From Luidia sarsii (Eukaryota > Echinodermata > Asteroidea > Paxillosida > Luidiidae), in contig OX465120.1 in assembly GCA_949987565.1 (NCBI GenBank), positions 2,258,383 to 2,322,382 on the forward strand: 64,000 nucleotides of DNA. Direction: 5' to 3'. Below, piece by piece: positions 54,345-64,000 of the stretch (its first letter is position 1; every line of letters starts with the position of its first letter). The translations under genes and the position numbers were made by a program. The notes under the pieces were generated by a model. That model searched no databases and was not told where the DNA came from. It saw only the letters and a program-made list of their open reading frames with translations.

Positions 54345-54735
54345 CGCCATCTAAGGGCTGGATAGCTCAGATGGTAAGAGCGCTGGTGTGCCAAAGACTA
54401 GTTGACTATTAGGGAAGGCCACCATCTAAGGGCTGGATAACTCAGATGGGAAGAGCACTGGTGTGCCAAAGACTAGTTGACTATTAGGGAAGGCCACCAT
54501 CTAAGGGCTGGATTGCTCAGATGGTAAGAGCACTGGTGTGTCAAAGACTAGTTGACTATTAGGGAAGGCCACCATCTAAGGGCTGGATAGCTCAGATGGT
54601 AAGAGCGCTGGTGTGCCAAAGTCTAGTTGACTATTAGGGAAGTCCACCCATCTTCGGGCTAGATAGATCAGATTGGAAGAGCACTGCTACGTTAATCCAG
54701 AGGTCTCGGGTTGAATTTTGAAATCAAAGTCAAAC
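54345..54735 (+). repeat. 75-bp tandem array of a tRNA-like 5' half
   Basis: Starts of GGGCTGGATAGCTCAGATGG fall at 54355, 54430, 54505 and 54580 (exact 75-base spacing), and a fifth, divergent unit starts at 54656. The fifth unit alone continues into a tRNA-like 3' half: CTGCTACGTTAATCCAG (loop with GTT, Asn-type) and a damaged B-box GGGTTGAATTTT. The first four contain only the A-box half. Confidence 0.8.
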
Positions 54736-55498
54736 TTTTCTTTGCCATTTCGTCATTAATTTCGCAAGCCAATCTTGACCCGAATTCGCACAACTTCAAC
54801 AACCATTTCATTCGGATATCATGATCGATATGTTTTCTACCTGTCCGGGAGACTAAAGTTCGTTTGCATTATGAAGGGGTAGCCTCAACAACAGGACAGA
54901 CATGATTTTTTTCCCACTTGGCAACACTGCAAGTGTATCGTGTCGTTTGCATCAACAACACGGAATTGTTCTTTTCTTTATCCAAAGAGGTCAAACTCTC
55001 TCGACCAAAAAAAATATATATATCAAGACGCCATTAACGACTATTTCACACATTCCTAACCGCACGCGCTGAAAAAAAAATCCTCTTTTCTTCGGCGGCA
55101 ACGAACCGTTTTGCGCCGGATTTTCTTTCATCTTTTTTTTTTTTTTTTTAAAGAGGTCCAACTAGTCAGAGTTGGAAAGAAAAAAAAACATGTCAGAAAT
55201 GGGCTCTATTTTTTTGTCCGCGTTCAGCAGTGCAAGAAGCCGAACGGAATGAATGGAAATCGAGAGGCACGGGAGGGGATTTTTTTTTTTCAACGCTGCC
55301 GCGGCGTTTGAGTGTGAGACTTAAAAAAGGGGATTTCTGCTAATAACCGCAGCGCATTGTCCGAAGCGACGCGCGGACGTTCAATGTCAACGTAGGGCAG
55401 AGTCTTGTGCAAATATTTTCAGGGCCCTGTCTGGTCTCCTACGTCGACCGCACTCTTTTGTGGCGCAGTGGACGAAGAGTAGTGTTTGGTTTCGGGTC

Positions 55499-55500
<2 letters not shown>
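54736..55500. other. Unique sequence with homopolymer runs
   Basis: A and T runs occur at about 55007, 55070, 55132-55150 and 55280. No gene was recognised. Confidence 0.4.
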
Positions 55501-55529
<29 letters not shown>

Positions 55530-55905
55530 AGAGAGAGAGGGGGGAGAGGGGGGAGAGAACGAGAGAGAGAGAGGTGGAGAGGTGGAGAGAGAGAGAGGGA
55601 GATAGAGAGAGAGAGAGGGAAAGAGAGAGGGAGAGAGATAGAGAGGGATAGAGAGAGAGAGGGAGTGAGGGAAAGAGAGAGGAGAGAGAGAGGGAGAGAG
55701 AGAGAGAGAGAGGGGGAAAGAGGGAAAGAGGGAGAGAGAGAGAGAGAGAGAAACAGAGAGAGAGGAGAGAGGGAGAGACACAGAGAAAGAGCGACAGAGA
55801 GACAGAGAGGACACAGAGAGAGGGGGTACCGTATAAAGAAGGGGGCAGAGAGGGGAGGGAGGTAAATAGAGAGATGGATAGAGAGGTGGAGAGACAGAGA
55901 GGAAG
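55501..55905. repeat. GA-rich block related to the 58.4-kb CT block
   Basis: GAGAGAGG tracts; the right end holds GAGAGGGGGTACCGTATAAAG, which is the reverse complement of CTTTATATGGTACCCCCTC at 58481, so both blocks derive from one dispersed repeat. Confidence 0.9.
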
Positions 55906-56300
55906 GCAAATGGAAAACATTTTTTGGGAACACTTTTTTTTTTCCTCAAAGAACCGGCCTAATAATCTATAATGAGCCGCGTTCCAGGCAAGAGGGAGAA
56001 ATGAACTCGCGGGCAGAATTTGTCCAACCTCCCCCCCCCCGACCTAATTGAAAGGGTGCCCCCCAAAAAAAATCCTCTCCCCTACAACCCGTCCCCGAAA
56101 AAAAATAACAAGCCCCCCTTTCTTTCACAACCACCACCACCACACCACCGTTGGCAAAGTCAACGGTCTACTCAATTGCAGAGCAAATTGGCACAAACTA
56201 CCTCGCCCACAAAGAAAAAAAATACGATCAGGCGATCCCTCCCTCTCTTTCTCTCTCCATCCCTCCTCCTCTCCTCCCTCTTCTCTCTCTCCCTCTCTCT
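55906..56300. other. Unique sequence up to the assembly gap
   Basis: C and A runs at 56030-56060, CT tract from 56240 to the gap. No gene was recognised. Confidence 0.4.
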
Positions 56301-56500
56301 NNNNNNNNNNNNNNNNNNNNNNNNNNNNNNNNNNNNNNNNNNNNNNNNNNNNNNNNNNNNNNNNNNNNNNNNNNNNNNNNNNNNNNNNNNNNNNNNNNNN
56401 NNNNNNNNNNNNNNNNNNNNNNNNNNNNNNNNNNNNNNNNNNNNNNNNNNNNNNNNNNNNNNNNNNNNNNNNNNNNNNNNNNNNNNNNNNNNNNNNNNNN
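56301..56500. other. Assembly gap, 200 N
   Basis: Two hundred N bases lie between a CT tract and a GCTT tract, consistent with an unresolved microsatellite of unknown true length. Confidence 1.
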
Positions 56501-56656
56501 GCTTGCTTGCTTGCTTTCTTGCTTGCTCTCGCTCGCTCGCTCGTTCGCTTGCTTGCTTGTTGCTCGCTCGCTCACTTGATTGCTTGCTTGTTTGCTTGCT
56601 TGCTCGCTCGCTTGCTCACTTGCTTGCTCGCTTGCTTTACTTACTTGCTTGTAGGA

Positions 56657-56688
<32 letters not shown>

Positions 56689-56745
56689 TTGTCTGCTTGC
56701 TTGCTTGTTTGTCTGCTTACTAGTGCTTGCTTGGTCGCTTACTTA
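56501..56745. repeat. GCTT tetranucleotide array
   Basis: GCTTGCTTGCTT with GCTC and GTTT variants, adjoining the gap. Reads as Leu/Ala/Cys/Leu open frames on plus, which are artefacts. Confidence 0.95.
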
Positions 56746-57381
56746 TACTGTTTGTGTATCACCAGTCGCGGATTCTACATTGAACTCTCAGTCTCTGCGT
56801 CCTGTCGCGCGTGTGTGACTGCGCGGACGCGCACGCATTGCGACGACGCGGTGGCGGCGTCGCCAGAACAAACTGTAATCATTAATGGGCACGCGACGCC
56901 GAGCGGTCTGGTGTCCCACGTGATCGATGCTCGGAATAATTGATCGCCGGAATCATGTTGCCCCGACAAAAACTGCATAAGACTCCACAACTCATGCGCA
57001 GGTGAATGGAAATAGGCTTACCTATCTGTGATAATTTTCTCGGCAACAATGCCGGTTGCGACGTAAGTAACGCACCTGGCGGAGATCACAATGGCGGGTA
57101 TTTACGCGAGGGGAGTCAATGTTACACTCTCTGAAGCGACGAGAAAAGGGCGATAAAGAAAAAAATACCATGATATCATGTCCTTGTTTACGAGACGAGT
57201 GTGTCATTTTTCGGCGTAACTTCTGCACCGACCCATTGTACGGGTGTATTGTAGTCGGCGGGAACGAGGGAGGGCTTTGTCGATGTAGGTGTCGCGAGCT
57301 GCTGCATGACATAGTTTGCAAGCCTTTTGTGGACCAGGATTCAGAGACGGGATTCGTACACCCTTGCAATAAAGGCCCTGT
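56746..57381. other. Unique sequence with a CpG-rich segment
   Basis: The 56800-56940 stretch is CpG-rich (GCGCGGACGCGCACGCATTG). No exon or element was recognised. Confidence 0.4.
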
Positions 57382-57810
57382 TTAAAGGCCCAGTACAACA
57401 TTGGGAAGATCGGAAAACATCGATGTCCGCACTCCACAGATTTCCTTCTAATTCACACAGTTTGTAGATGGTCATGATAGAATCCTCTTGTTGAAATCTT
57501 ACGGTCTGGGATGCTGTACTTCTCGAGAAATCTTCACTCAAACATCGACAAATAGTTTACTACTGGCGAGTAGTAAACTAGTTCTTACACTACAGAGCGG
57601 TGCAAAAACCGTGAATTTTTTTTTTTTACTTTTTCTACTTTCCCATGTCACCATTTTGAGCTAAAACCTTCGCAGGAAACAGTGACGGTTTTTTTGCATT
57701 TTTCTACCTTCGCAGATACCATTTGAGCTTAAATCTTAGCAGGATTTCGTTTTTGGACTGTTTAATGATTTAACGCACAGACTTTGACAATCTTCACCGA
57801 GGCCCTTTGA
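57382..57810. mobile_element. Element B copy
   Basis: It begins TTAA-AGGCCCAGTACAACATTGG and includes GTAGATGGTCATGATAGAATCC and the central CTACTGGCGAGTAGTAAAC. The right end is GAGGCCCTTTGA, so the TTAA there has mutated. A GTGACGGTTTTTTTGC segment near the right side is duplicated. Confidence 0.8.
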
Positions 57811-58404
57811 TGACAGACCCGGTTTACGAATTAAGAGGGTGAGCGCTTAGAAGTCTTTTTTGTGGGGGTGCCACGGATGTCAGGTCTTTCCAAAAACTCA
57901 GCTTTGGCTCAGGCTCTGGCTTTGTCTCCGGGTTTTTTTTTTTTTTTTCCAATTTCTATCAAGGCATTGTACCGGTGAAGGAATGCCCTTTGATGCTGTT
58001 TCGAAGAACCTACACGACTTTGATGAAAACAAAAAATATTATACACAAATATTATACAATTTGTCGGTGGAAGAGCAGCAAAACTCGGTCGTTGTTTTTT
58101 ATTTTTTTTGATGGATCGGGTGGGACTGGGGAGTTCCCGAGACGGATGTGAATAAACGAGAACTTGGAGCCCGAGTCCCAGACTATTATCGATCTGGGAC
58201 CGAGTATTGAGCAGCAGCCTCGGGTGGGGGCGGGGACTCGACGGAGACGGGGGGTTTGGGGATTACCGCGATATCGGAATGAGATTCTGGGGAGTCCCAT
58301 TTCAGTCGTTTTGCAGGCAATCTTCTCTCTGGTCTGGGCCATTTCATTTTTTCTCTCTCCCGGGCAAAGGCAATTTCAAACCACTTAGATTGGACGCAAC
58401 GGGT
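57811..58404. other. Unique sequence
   Basis: Short hints of element C hexamers (GGCTCAGGCTCTGGCTTTG) at 57907-57925 only. Confidence 0.4.
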
Positions 58405-59091
58405 CAATTTGTCAGACTCTCTCTCTCGCTCACCCTCTCTCTCCCTCTCTCTATTTATCTCCCTCCCCTCTCTACCTCCCTCTTTATATGGTACCCCCTC
58501 TCTCTCTCTCTCTCTCCGTCCCCTCTCTGCCTCTCTCTCTGTCTCTTTCTCTCACTCTCTCACTCTCTCTTGTTCTCTCTCTCTAGCTCTCTATTTTCTC
58601 TTACTCTCTCTCTTACTCCCCCCTCTCTCTCTATTTATTCACCTCTTTCTTACTCCCTCTTTCTCTTTACCAACCCTCTCTCTTTCTCTCTCTCCCCTCT
58701 CGCGCTCTCCTACCTCTCTCTCCCTCTCTCTCCCTCTCTCTCACCACCTCTCCCCCTCCCTATATTTTAACTCCCTCTTTCTCTTTCTAGCTCTCTCCAC
58801 ATCTCCTCCTCTCGCCTGTTCTCTCTCTATATATATCTCTCTCTCTCTCTCTCTCTCAACCCCTGTACACATCGATCGCATACAGCTTCTATCTCACTTC
58901 CCTCTCGCCTGCCTTGTCTGCATCTACCTCTTGCCTCTGTCTCTCTGTCTGTCGGTCTGTCTGTCCGTCTCTCTCTCTCTCTGTATCGGTCTTTCTCCCT
59001 ATCTCTCTGTCTCTTTCTTTCTCTTTCTCTTTTTCTCTCTCTCTCTCTCTCTCCATCCCCCCTCTCTCTCTATCTCCCCCCCCCCTCTCTC

Positions 59092-59133
<42 letters not shown>

Positions 59134-59143
59134 CCCCCCTCTC

Positions 59144-59193
<50 letters not shown>

Positions 59194-59197
59194 CCCC

Positions 59198-59256
<59 letters not shown>

Positions 59257-59285
59257 TCTCTCTCTCTCTCTCTCCATCTCTCTCG
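58405..59285. repeat. CT-rich microsatellite block in a dispersed repeat
   Basis: CTCTCT tracts. The segment 58855-58960 (CAACCCCTGTACACATCGAT, ACTTCCCTCTCGCCTGCCTT) is also found at 62722-62830 in the same orientation. Confidence 0.93.
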
Positions 59286-59948
59286 TTGGGTCAGTCACTA
59301 GCAAGTTAAGTAGTTCTGCAGAGAGACGTTAACGGAAGAAACAAAAACCATGGAGGAGACCATACAGCGGCGGAACATCGTAATGACCAACTCGGACTGG
59401 TACCCCTGACGGTTGGGCTGACCCACATTGCGGTGATCCCTTAACCTGCCTTCAGGGAACAAGACAATGACCGGCCAGGCCCCCCGAAGAAAGAGCGCCG
59501 ATTGTTAAAAAAAAAAAAAAAATCGGCCCAGATTGCAAGGAAGGGAAGAAAGAAAGAAAGAAAGAAAGAAAAGGGGAGTGGAGGGAATCAAAGTGTGCCA
59601 AGCCACTGACCGTGTGGCGCTTATCATGACAAATTGGCTGCAGTTATGAGTCCGTTGACAGAACTTCAAATCCTGACGCATGGGTGCGGTCGGTCAAGTC
59701 GTTGGCATCACAGCTCGGACGCCAAGTGCACGTTCCTATTGTTCGTCCCTTCCTCCCCCCCCCCCCACACACACCAAGTGCACGTTGCCGCTGAAAACTG
59801 CACGAAACGTCTGACCCGCTTTAAAGCGAGCGCGGGCACTTCGCGCCGAAATAAACAAAAAAAAAAGAACAGACAAGAGAGAAAAAAAAGCCGCATGTGA
59901 TATTTCTAATCATCTTGCTCGGGAACTGCTTGGTAGAATGCCTTGATT
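59286..59948. other. Unique sequence
   Basis: A GAAA run at 59545-59572 and an A run at 59507-59522. A short open frame starting in a good context (AACCATGG at 59347) ends after 19 codons, with no recognised product. Confidence 0.4.
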
Positions 59949-60208
59949 TGTGACCCGGCACAGCATAATGAGGAACAACCCCCACTTTTGAGATTTTGAG
60001 ATTTTTCTAATGATGTGAAAGAGTATACCATAAGCTTTTAAATGATATCAGAATTATTTCCGTGTGAACTTTGTTGTAAATAGTACAAGGGGACTTCGCT
60101 CGTTCATTTGGTACCAGACACAATATAGCAGCAACATTCCAACTCCTCGAAAGCGGCCATTGGACGTCGATGTTTTCCGATCTTCCCAATGTTGTATTGG
60201 GCCTTTAA
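59949..60208. mobile_element. Chimera of an element A fragment and an element B end
   Basis: The element A left part (TGTGACCCGGCACAGC to TCGAAAGCGGCCATT, 59949-60162) is joined directly to the terminal 46 bases of element B (ATGTTTTCCGATCTTCCCAA to GGGCCT-TTAA, ending 60208). The missing halves of both are not nearby. Confidence 0.85.
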
Positions 60209-60519
60209 GAATTACAAGGAAGCGGTCACAGACACACACACACGAAATGTGACCACAGAAACAAACGAACTTGTTATTTCTGTGTGAAAAACGCGTGAGA
60301 AAAACAAACCCAGTTTTGTTCCCCCCCACCCCCTCCCCGTTACCATAAATATTGACCGAGGGCAAATAATCATTAAGACGACGCGAAAAGAGACTGTGCA
60401 AACAGGTTGTTGACGTACGCCCCCCTCTTCACGGTTTGTCTCGATGGCCGGCCAATGCGGCCCTTGACTCGTAGTCTCGTTTCCAGTCTGACCGCAGCCC
60501 ACCTTTACCCAGGTGTGTG
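60209..60519. other. Unique sequence
   Basis: A CA run at 60229-60242 and a C run at 60320-60336. No gene was recognised. Confidence 0.4.
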
Positions 60520-60690
60520 TATGGCGTGCAACATTTACATTTATTCCGGTAATAGAGATATCTCTATTGTTAATAGAGCTATCTATATTAACAATAGAGG
60601 CATTTCTATCGACAATATCTCTATTAACAATAGAGATATCTCTATCACCGGAATAAATGTCGATTTTGCACGCCTGTTTGTGTGTTTTGG
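60520..60690. mobile_element. AT-rich hairpin element with nested ATAGAGATATCTCTAT repeats
   Basis: Inverted ends GGCGTGCAA and ACATTTATTCCGGT (left) and ACCGGAATAAATGT ... TTGCACGCC (right) enclose about 100 bases of repeated palindromic AATAGAGATATCTCTATT. The complement can fold into several alternative stems. It resembles a small MITE; no second copy was seen here. Confidence 0.75.
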
Positions 60691-61059
60691 GGGGCACGAA
60701 TCTAGTACCTCGTGAAGACCTAAGATAATAGGTTGAATAGGTCTCCACGTGGAAACTGTAAAGGTGTATAGGTCTCCACAAGGTTTTCACGAAACTGGTA
60801 TTTGGAAATAACGAAAAATGTGTAATGGGTAAGAATTCGTCGCAAATTGCTAAGTGCTATAATTTATATAAGGGAAATACGGTCCAAATTTCTACCCAGG
60901 AAAGTGAATGTGGTTGAAATGGGAACATTAAAAAAAAAAACATTGTTTCTCACACGGTTGTATAGTGAACGAGGACAAAGCAATGTCTCCACAAGGATAC
61001 AAAAAAAATGGGTATGCGTTTATTCGAATCATCGTCAATATGTTTCTGTTCTTCTCTAG
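60691..61059. other. Unique sequence
   Basis: GAATAGGTCTCCACGTGGAA with a second GTATAGGTCTCCACAAGG is a short local duplication (60732-60785). Nothing else was recognised. Confidence 0.4.
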
Positions 61060-61203
61060 GAGAGCGTGTATCTCCGCACGTCGGCCTGTCCAGCCATTAA
61101 CGAGACCCTGGATGGACATAATCTTCCCAGGGTAGCCTCTGCCTCTCCCGTTCGCCCGGCCCACATCCGTTGTCACGGCAACGGATCGCATCATCTTATC
61201 AAG
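61060..61203 (+). CDS. Candidate unassigned exon, phase 0-0
   Basis: Acceptor TTCTGTTCTTCTCTAG at 61059 and donor ATCAAG|GTGAGA at 61204 frame 144 bases, open for exactly 48 codons in phase 0 (ESVYLRTSACPAINE ... GNGSHHLIK); the other two plus frames have stops. GC content is higher than in the flanks. No domain is recognised, and no partner exon was found on plus. A GTTGTCACGGCAAC X-box-like string lies inside, at 61169-61182. A 48-codon open frame between good splice sites can occur by chance, so the call is weak; it could equally be regulatory sequence. Confidence 0.2.
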
Positions 61204-61680
61204 GTGAGATAGAGTCCTCCGGAGAGAACCAAACTAAAAAGAAAGAAAAAAAAGGAGAGCTCGTAGCGAATCCCATCATCTCAGATTTGCCGTGAGATTA
61301 GCACGGCGGGGTGCATCATCCGATGCGGGCGTCTCACGGACTTGAGAACGAGGAGGAGGGTATTATAGGTGAGTGGGGAAGAGGTGGTGGGGAATTAACT
61401 TCTCGGAGTCGACGGTGTATTGGCGCGTCCCACCCGTGTTGCGTATTAAGGCGGGTGGCAGCGTCGTGTTTCCAATAGTAATACACATTCCGGGGCAGGT
61501 CGGCACAATATTGCTCTCGGTCTCGGCATGGCGTCTCGTCAGCCCAGTATGATGGCGGCTCATGCAGGAGAGTTGCTTTCTATATGAACGGGGACTACAT
61601 GTCCGTACGTCCATCTTTCGGTTCTGTTCTGTCAGCATCGGCTGGCCACGGCACTGCGGTCTCCATGGAGACTTTGGTAA
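61204..61680. other. Unique sequence
   Basis: A minus open frame of 91 codons (61363-61638) shows no recognised domain. No element was seen. Confidence 0.4.
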
Positions 61681-62400
61681 AGACTTGCTTCGGACCAGTC
61701 AGCCGACCCAGTTCTATTCGTCGGCCTTGGTTGGCAGTCCACCACCGATAGGGATGGAGGCTCATGCCTTGCTTCAGATTAGTCACCCCTTCCCAGTTCT
61801 ATTTGTCAGCCTTGGCTGGCAGTCTACCACCAATAATGGTATGGATGCTTACGCCTTGCTTCAGACTGGTCACCCCCTCCCGGTTCTAGTTGTCAGCCTT
61901 GGCTGGCAGTCCACCACCAATATATAGGTATGGATGCTTACGCCTTGCTTCAGACTGGTCACCCCCTCCCGGTTCTATTTGTCAGCCTTGGCTGGCAGTC
62001 TTCCAACGAAAGGGATTGAGGCTCATGCCTTGATTCAGACTATAGTCATCCCTACCAGCAATAGGAATACAGGCTTATATGCCGTGCTTCAGAGTAGTCA
62101 CCCCTCCCAGTTCTTTGTCAGCCTTGGCTGGCATTCTACCACCGATAGGGATGGAGGCTTATGCCTTGATTCAGACTATAGTCACCCCTACCAGTTATTT
62201 TTGTCAGCCTTGGTCGGCAGTCTACCACCAATGAGGATGGAGGCTTACACCTTGCTTGAAACTAGTTACGCATCTCAGTTCTATTTTTCAGCCTTGGTCG
62301 GCAGTCTACCACCAATGAGGATGGAGGCTTACGCCTTGCTTGAAACTAGTTACGCATCCCAGTTCTATTTTGTCAGCCTCGGCTATAGACCTAATTGCCT
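61681..62400. repeat. About 85-bp tandem array, family G copy 2
   Basis: Eight or nine units contain GGATGGAGGCTCATGCCTTG, CCCAGTTCTATTTGTCAGCC and TTGGCTGGCAGTCTACCACC. This is the reverse complement of the array at 45.58-46.02 kb. Confidence 0.92.
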
Positions 62401-62721
62401 TTAATCCATACTTCAGGCACTTTCCCTCCGGTCTATTTGCTGACCTTGGCTGGAAGCCTCCTCCCGAAAGAAAGTTAACAACTTTCGCGAGGTCCTCCCT
62501 CCCCCTCAGCCCACCTCCCTATACTCTCTCCCTCAACCCCCCCCCCCCCCCCACACACACTTCACAGATGTCTTTGAGACCACTTAGGCCCTCGAGTGGG
62601 CGATGATACACCGGTGCTCATCAGCCCTCGTTCCCTCGCCTCGTCATTCACGCTCTGTCTGCCACGCCAGTTCGTGTTTTTTTGTTGGTCAACCAAGAGG
62701 GCACTTGGCGACTCCACCGTC
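62401..62721. other. Unique sequence
   Basis: A C run at 62537-62552. No gene was recognised. Confidence 0.4.
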
Positions 62722-63440
62722 CTCAACCCCTGTGCACATCGATCGCGTACAGCTTCATTCTGTCTCACTTCCCTCTCGCCTGCCTTGTCTGCATCTACCA
62801 CTGCCTCTGTCTCTCTGTCTCGGTATCTCTCTGTCTGTCGGTCTGTCTGTCTGCCTCTCTCTCTCTCTCTCTCTCTGTCTCGGTGTCTCTCCCAATCTCT
62901 CACTCTGTCTCTCTCCCTCTCTCTCCCTCTTTCTCTCTCTCTCTTTTTGTCTCTCTCTCTTTCTCTCTCTCTCTGCAAGGTATCTTTCTTTACCGTCTCT
63001 TTCTGTCTATCTTTTTCCCTGTCTCTGCCCCTGTTTCTCTATCACTCCCTGTCTCTCTCCACCTCCCTGTCTCTTCCTGTCCCTCTGTTTCTCTCTGCCT
63101 CTCTGTCTCACCATGTATCTCCCTGTCTCTCTCGGTCTCTCCGTCTCTCTGTCTGTCTTTGTCTCTCTGTCTCTTGTTGTACCAGTCTGTATACATGTCT
63201 CTGTCTCTCCCTATCTGTTTCTCTCTGTCTCCCTCTGTATCTCTCTGTCTCCCTCTGTATCCCTCTGTCTCTCCATGTCTATCTGGACGTCTCTCTGTCC
63301 GTCTCTCTGTCTATATCTTTGTCTCCCTGTCTGTGTCTCTCGGTGTTCCATCTCTCTCCCTGCCCCCTCTCGCTGTTCCTTTGTGTCTCGCTGTCTCCCT
63401 CGACCTCTCTCTCTCTCTCTGTCTCCCTCGCTGATCCGTC
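62722..63440. repeat. CT-rich microsatellite block in a dispersed repeat
   Basis: It begins with the CAACCCCTGTGCACATCGAT segment shared with 58.86 kb and continues as CTGTCTCTCT tracts. Confidence 0.93.
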
Positions 63441-64000
63441 ACTCTCAACCTCTCCTGAAGTCTCTACTCCTCTCCCCTCACCCCTAACCCCGTCCACTCC
63501 CCCCCCCACCCCACTCCACCGCCAAGACCCCCCCCCCCGGGCACTCATTGACTGGCTCCCTCTCAGGCCGTAAGAGCACAACGCGGTCGTTCCTTCCCCC
63601 CACTGAATGGCCAAGCAGGGCGCAGATATAGATATAGGCGCTCTCAATCCCTCTCCCTCCACCTTTTCCTTTGACGCGAGGTGTCAAAAGAAAAGAAGAA
63701 AAGAGAGCAAATCCCCCGAATCACTACGCGGCACTTCAACGCCGACGCCACGGTTCGCGTTTTCGGGTCTCCGTGTATAGACACCGGCCTACCACGTACT
63801 CACTCATCCAGCCATCGCAGACACCTCCCTCCAACCCTCCCACTTCCAGCCATCGAGACGCACTACAAGTGTTAACCCCTGGTAAACAGAGACTTCTGAC
63901 AAAGTCATCGATAAGCTGCCCGCCGGTGCCCGTGGGAGGGTCCTCAGACCAGCGACTTGTTGATCCCGTTCCCTCACTTTTTTTTTTCTCTCTCTGAGCG
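63441..64000. other. Unique sequence with C runs
   Basis: C runs at 63499-63508 and 63529-63537. No gene or element was recognised to the window end. Confidence 0.4.

Noticed and set aside
54345..54735. Functional tRNA-Asn gene
   Set aside because: Only the last unit has an anticodon-like loop, its B-box is damaged and the acceptor halves do not pair; the other units lack the 3' half.
56020..56943. 307-codon open frame across the gap
   Set aside because: It depends on N bases and a GCTT repeat.
59349..59409. Short open frame in a good start context
   Set aside because: It ends after 19 codons and has no family match; insufficient to call a gene.
25000..64000. Missing N-terminal half of the Frizzled CRD
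   Set aside because: I looked for the CRD N-terminal cysteine pattern on minus and found none; it may lie beyond the window, in the gap, or in an exon too short to recognise.

Overview
The window is eukaryotic, intron-rich metazoan DNA. Coding sequence sits in short exons with GT-AG borders and matching phases. The domains (Frizzled CRD, Kunitz, immunoglobulin) are animal extracellular modules, and non-coding DNA is full of minisatellites, CT/GA microsatellites and short terminal-inverted-repeat elements. This suits a marine invertebrate; a lancelet or similar genome is plausible, but the species cannot be fixed from the sequence.

Region 0.5-25.0 kb, minus strand: one gene in 13 recognisable exons, read from 24998 down to 506. 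The 5'-most exon seen carries the C-terminal part of a Frizzled-type cysteine-rich domain. Next come one complete Kunitz domain, a Ser/Thr-rich linker leading into Ig1, five more Ig domains, and a proline-rich linker exon. Every junction is phase compatible (0/1, 1/1, 1/2, 2/1, 1/2, 2/1, 1/2, 2/1, 1/0, 0/1, 1/1, 1/1, 1/1), giving about 750 codons. Both ends are open: the start of the CRD and the signal peptide lie upstream, and the C-terminus lies beyond base 1. I do not know a named family with this exact order.

The introns are dominated by tandem arrays close to exons. In four cases (4.5-5.3, 5.3-6.7, 15.8-17.0 and 23.7-24.9 kb) the repeat unit contains part of the neighbouring exon plus its splice junction, so the introns hold many decoy splice sites.

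Region 25-64 kb: no confident exon. It is a long upstream intron or intergenic DNA made of CT/GA tracts, pentamer and hexamer arrays, dispersed elements (A: TIR TGTGACCCGGCACAGC with 2-bp target duplications; B: TTAA-flanked; C: AAGCCT-rich ends; D and F: palindromic units sharing a GAAACGTC motif), tRNA-derived SINE pieces, and a few CpG-rich islets with CRE or RFX X-box motifs. One 200-base assembly gap is present. Two weak candidate exons (31.1-31.5 kb minus, 61.1-61.2 kb plus) are listed with low confidence.
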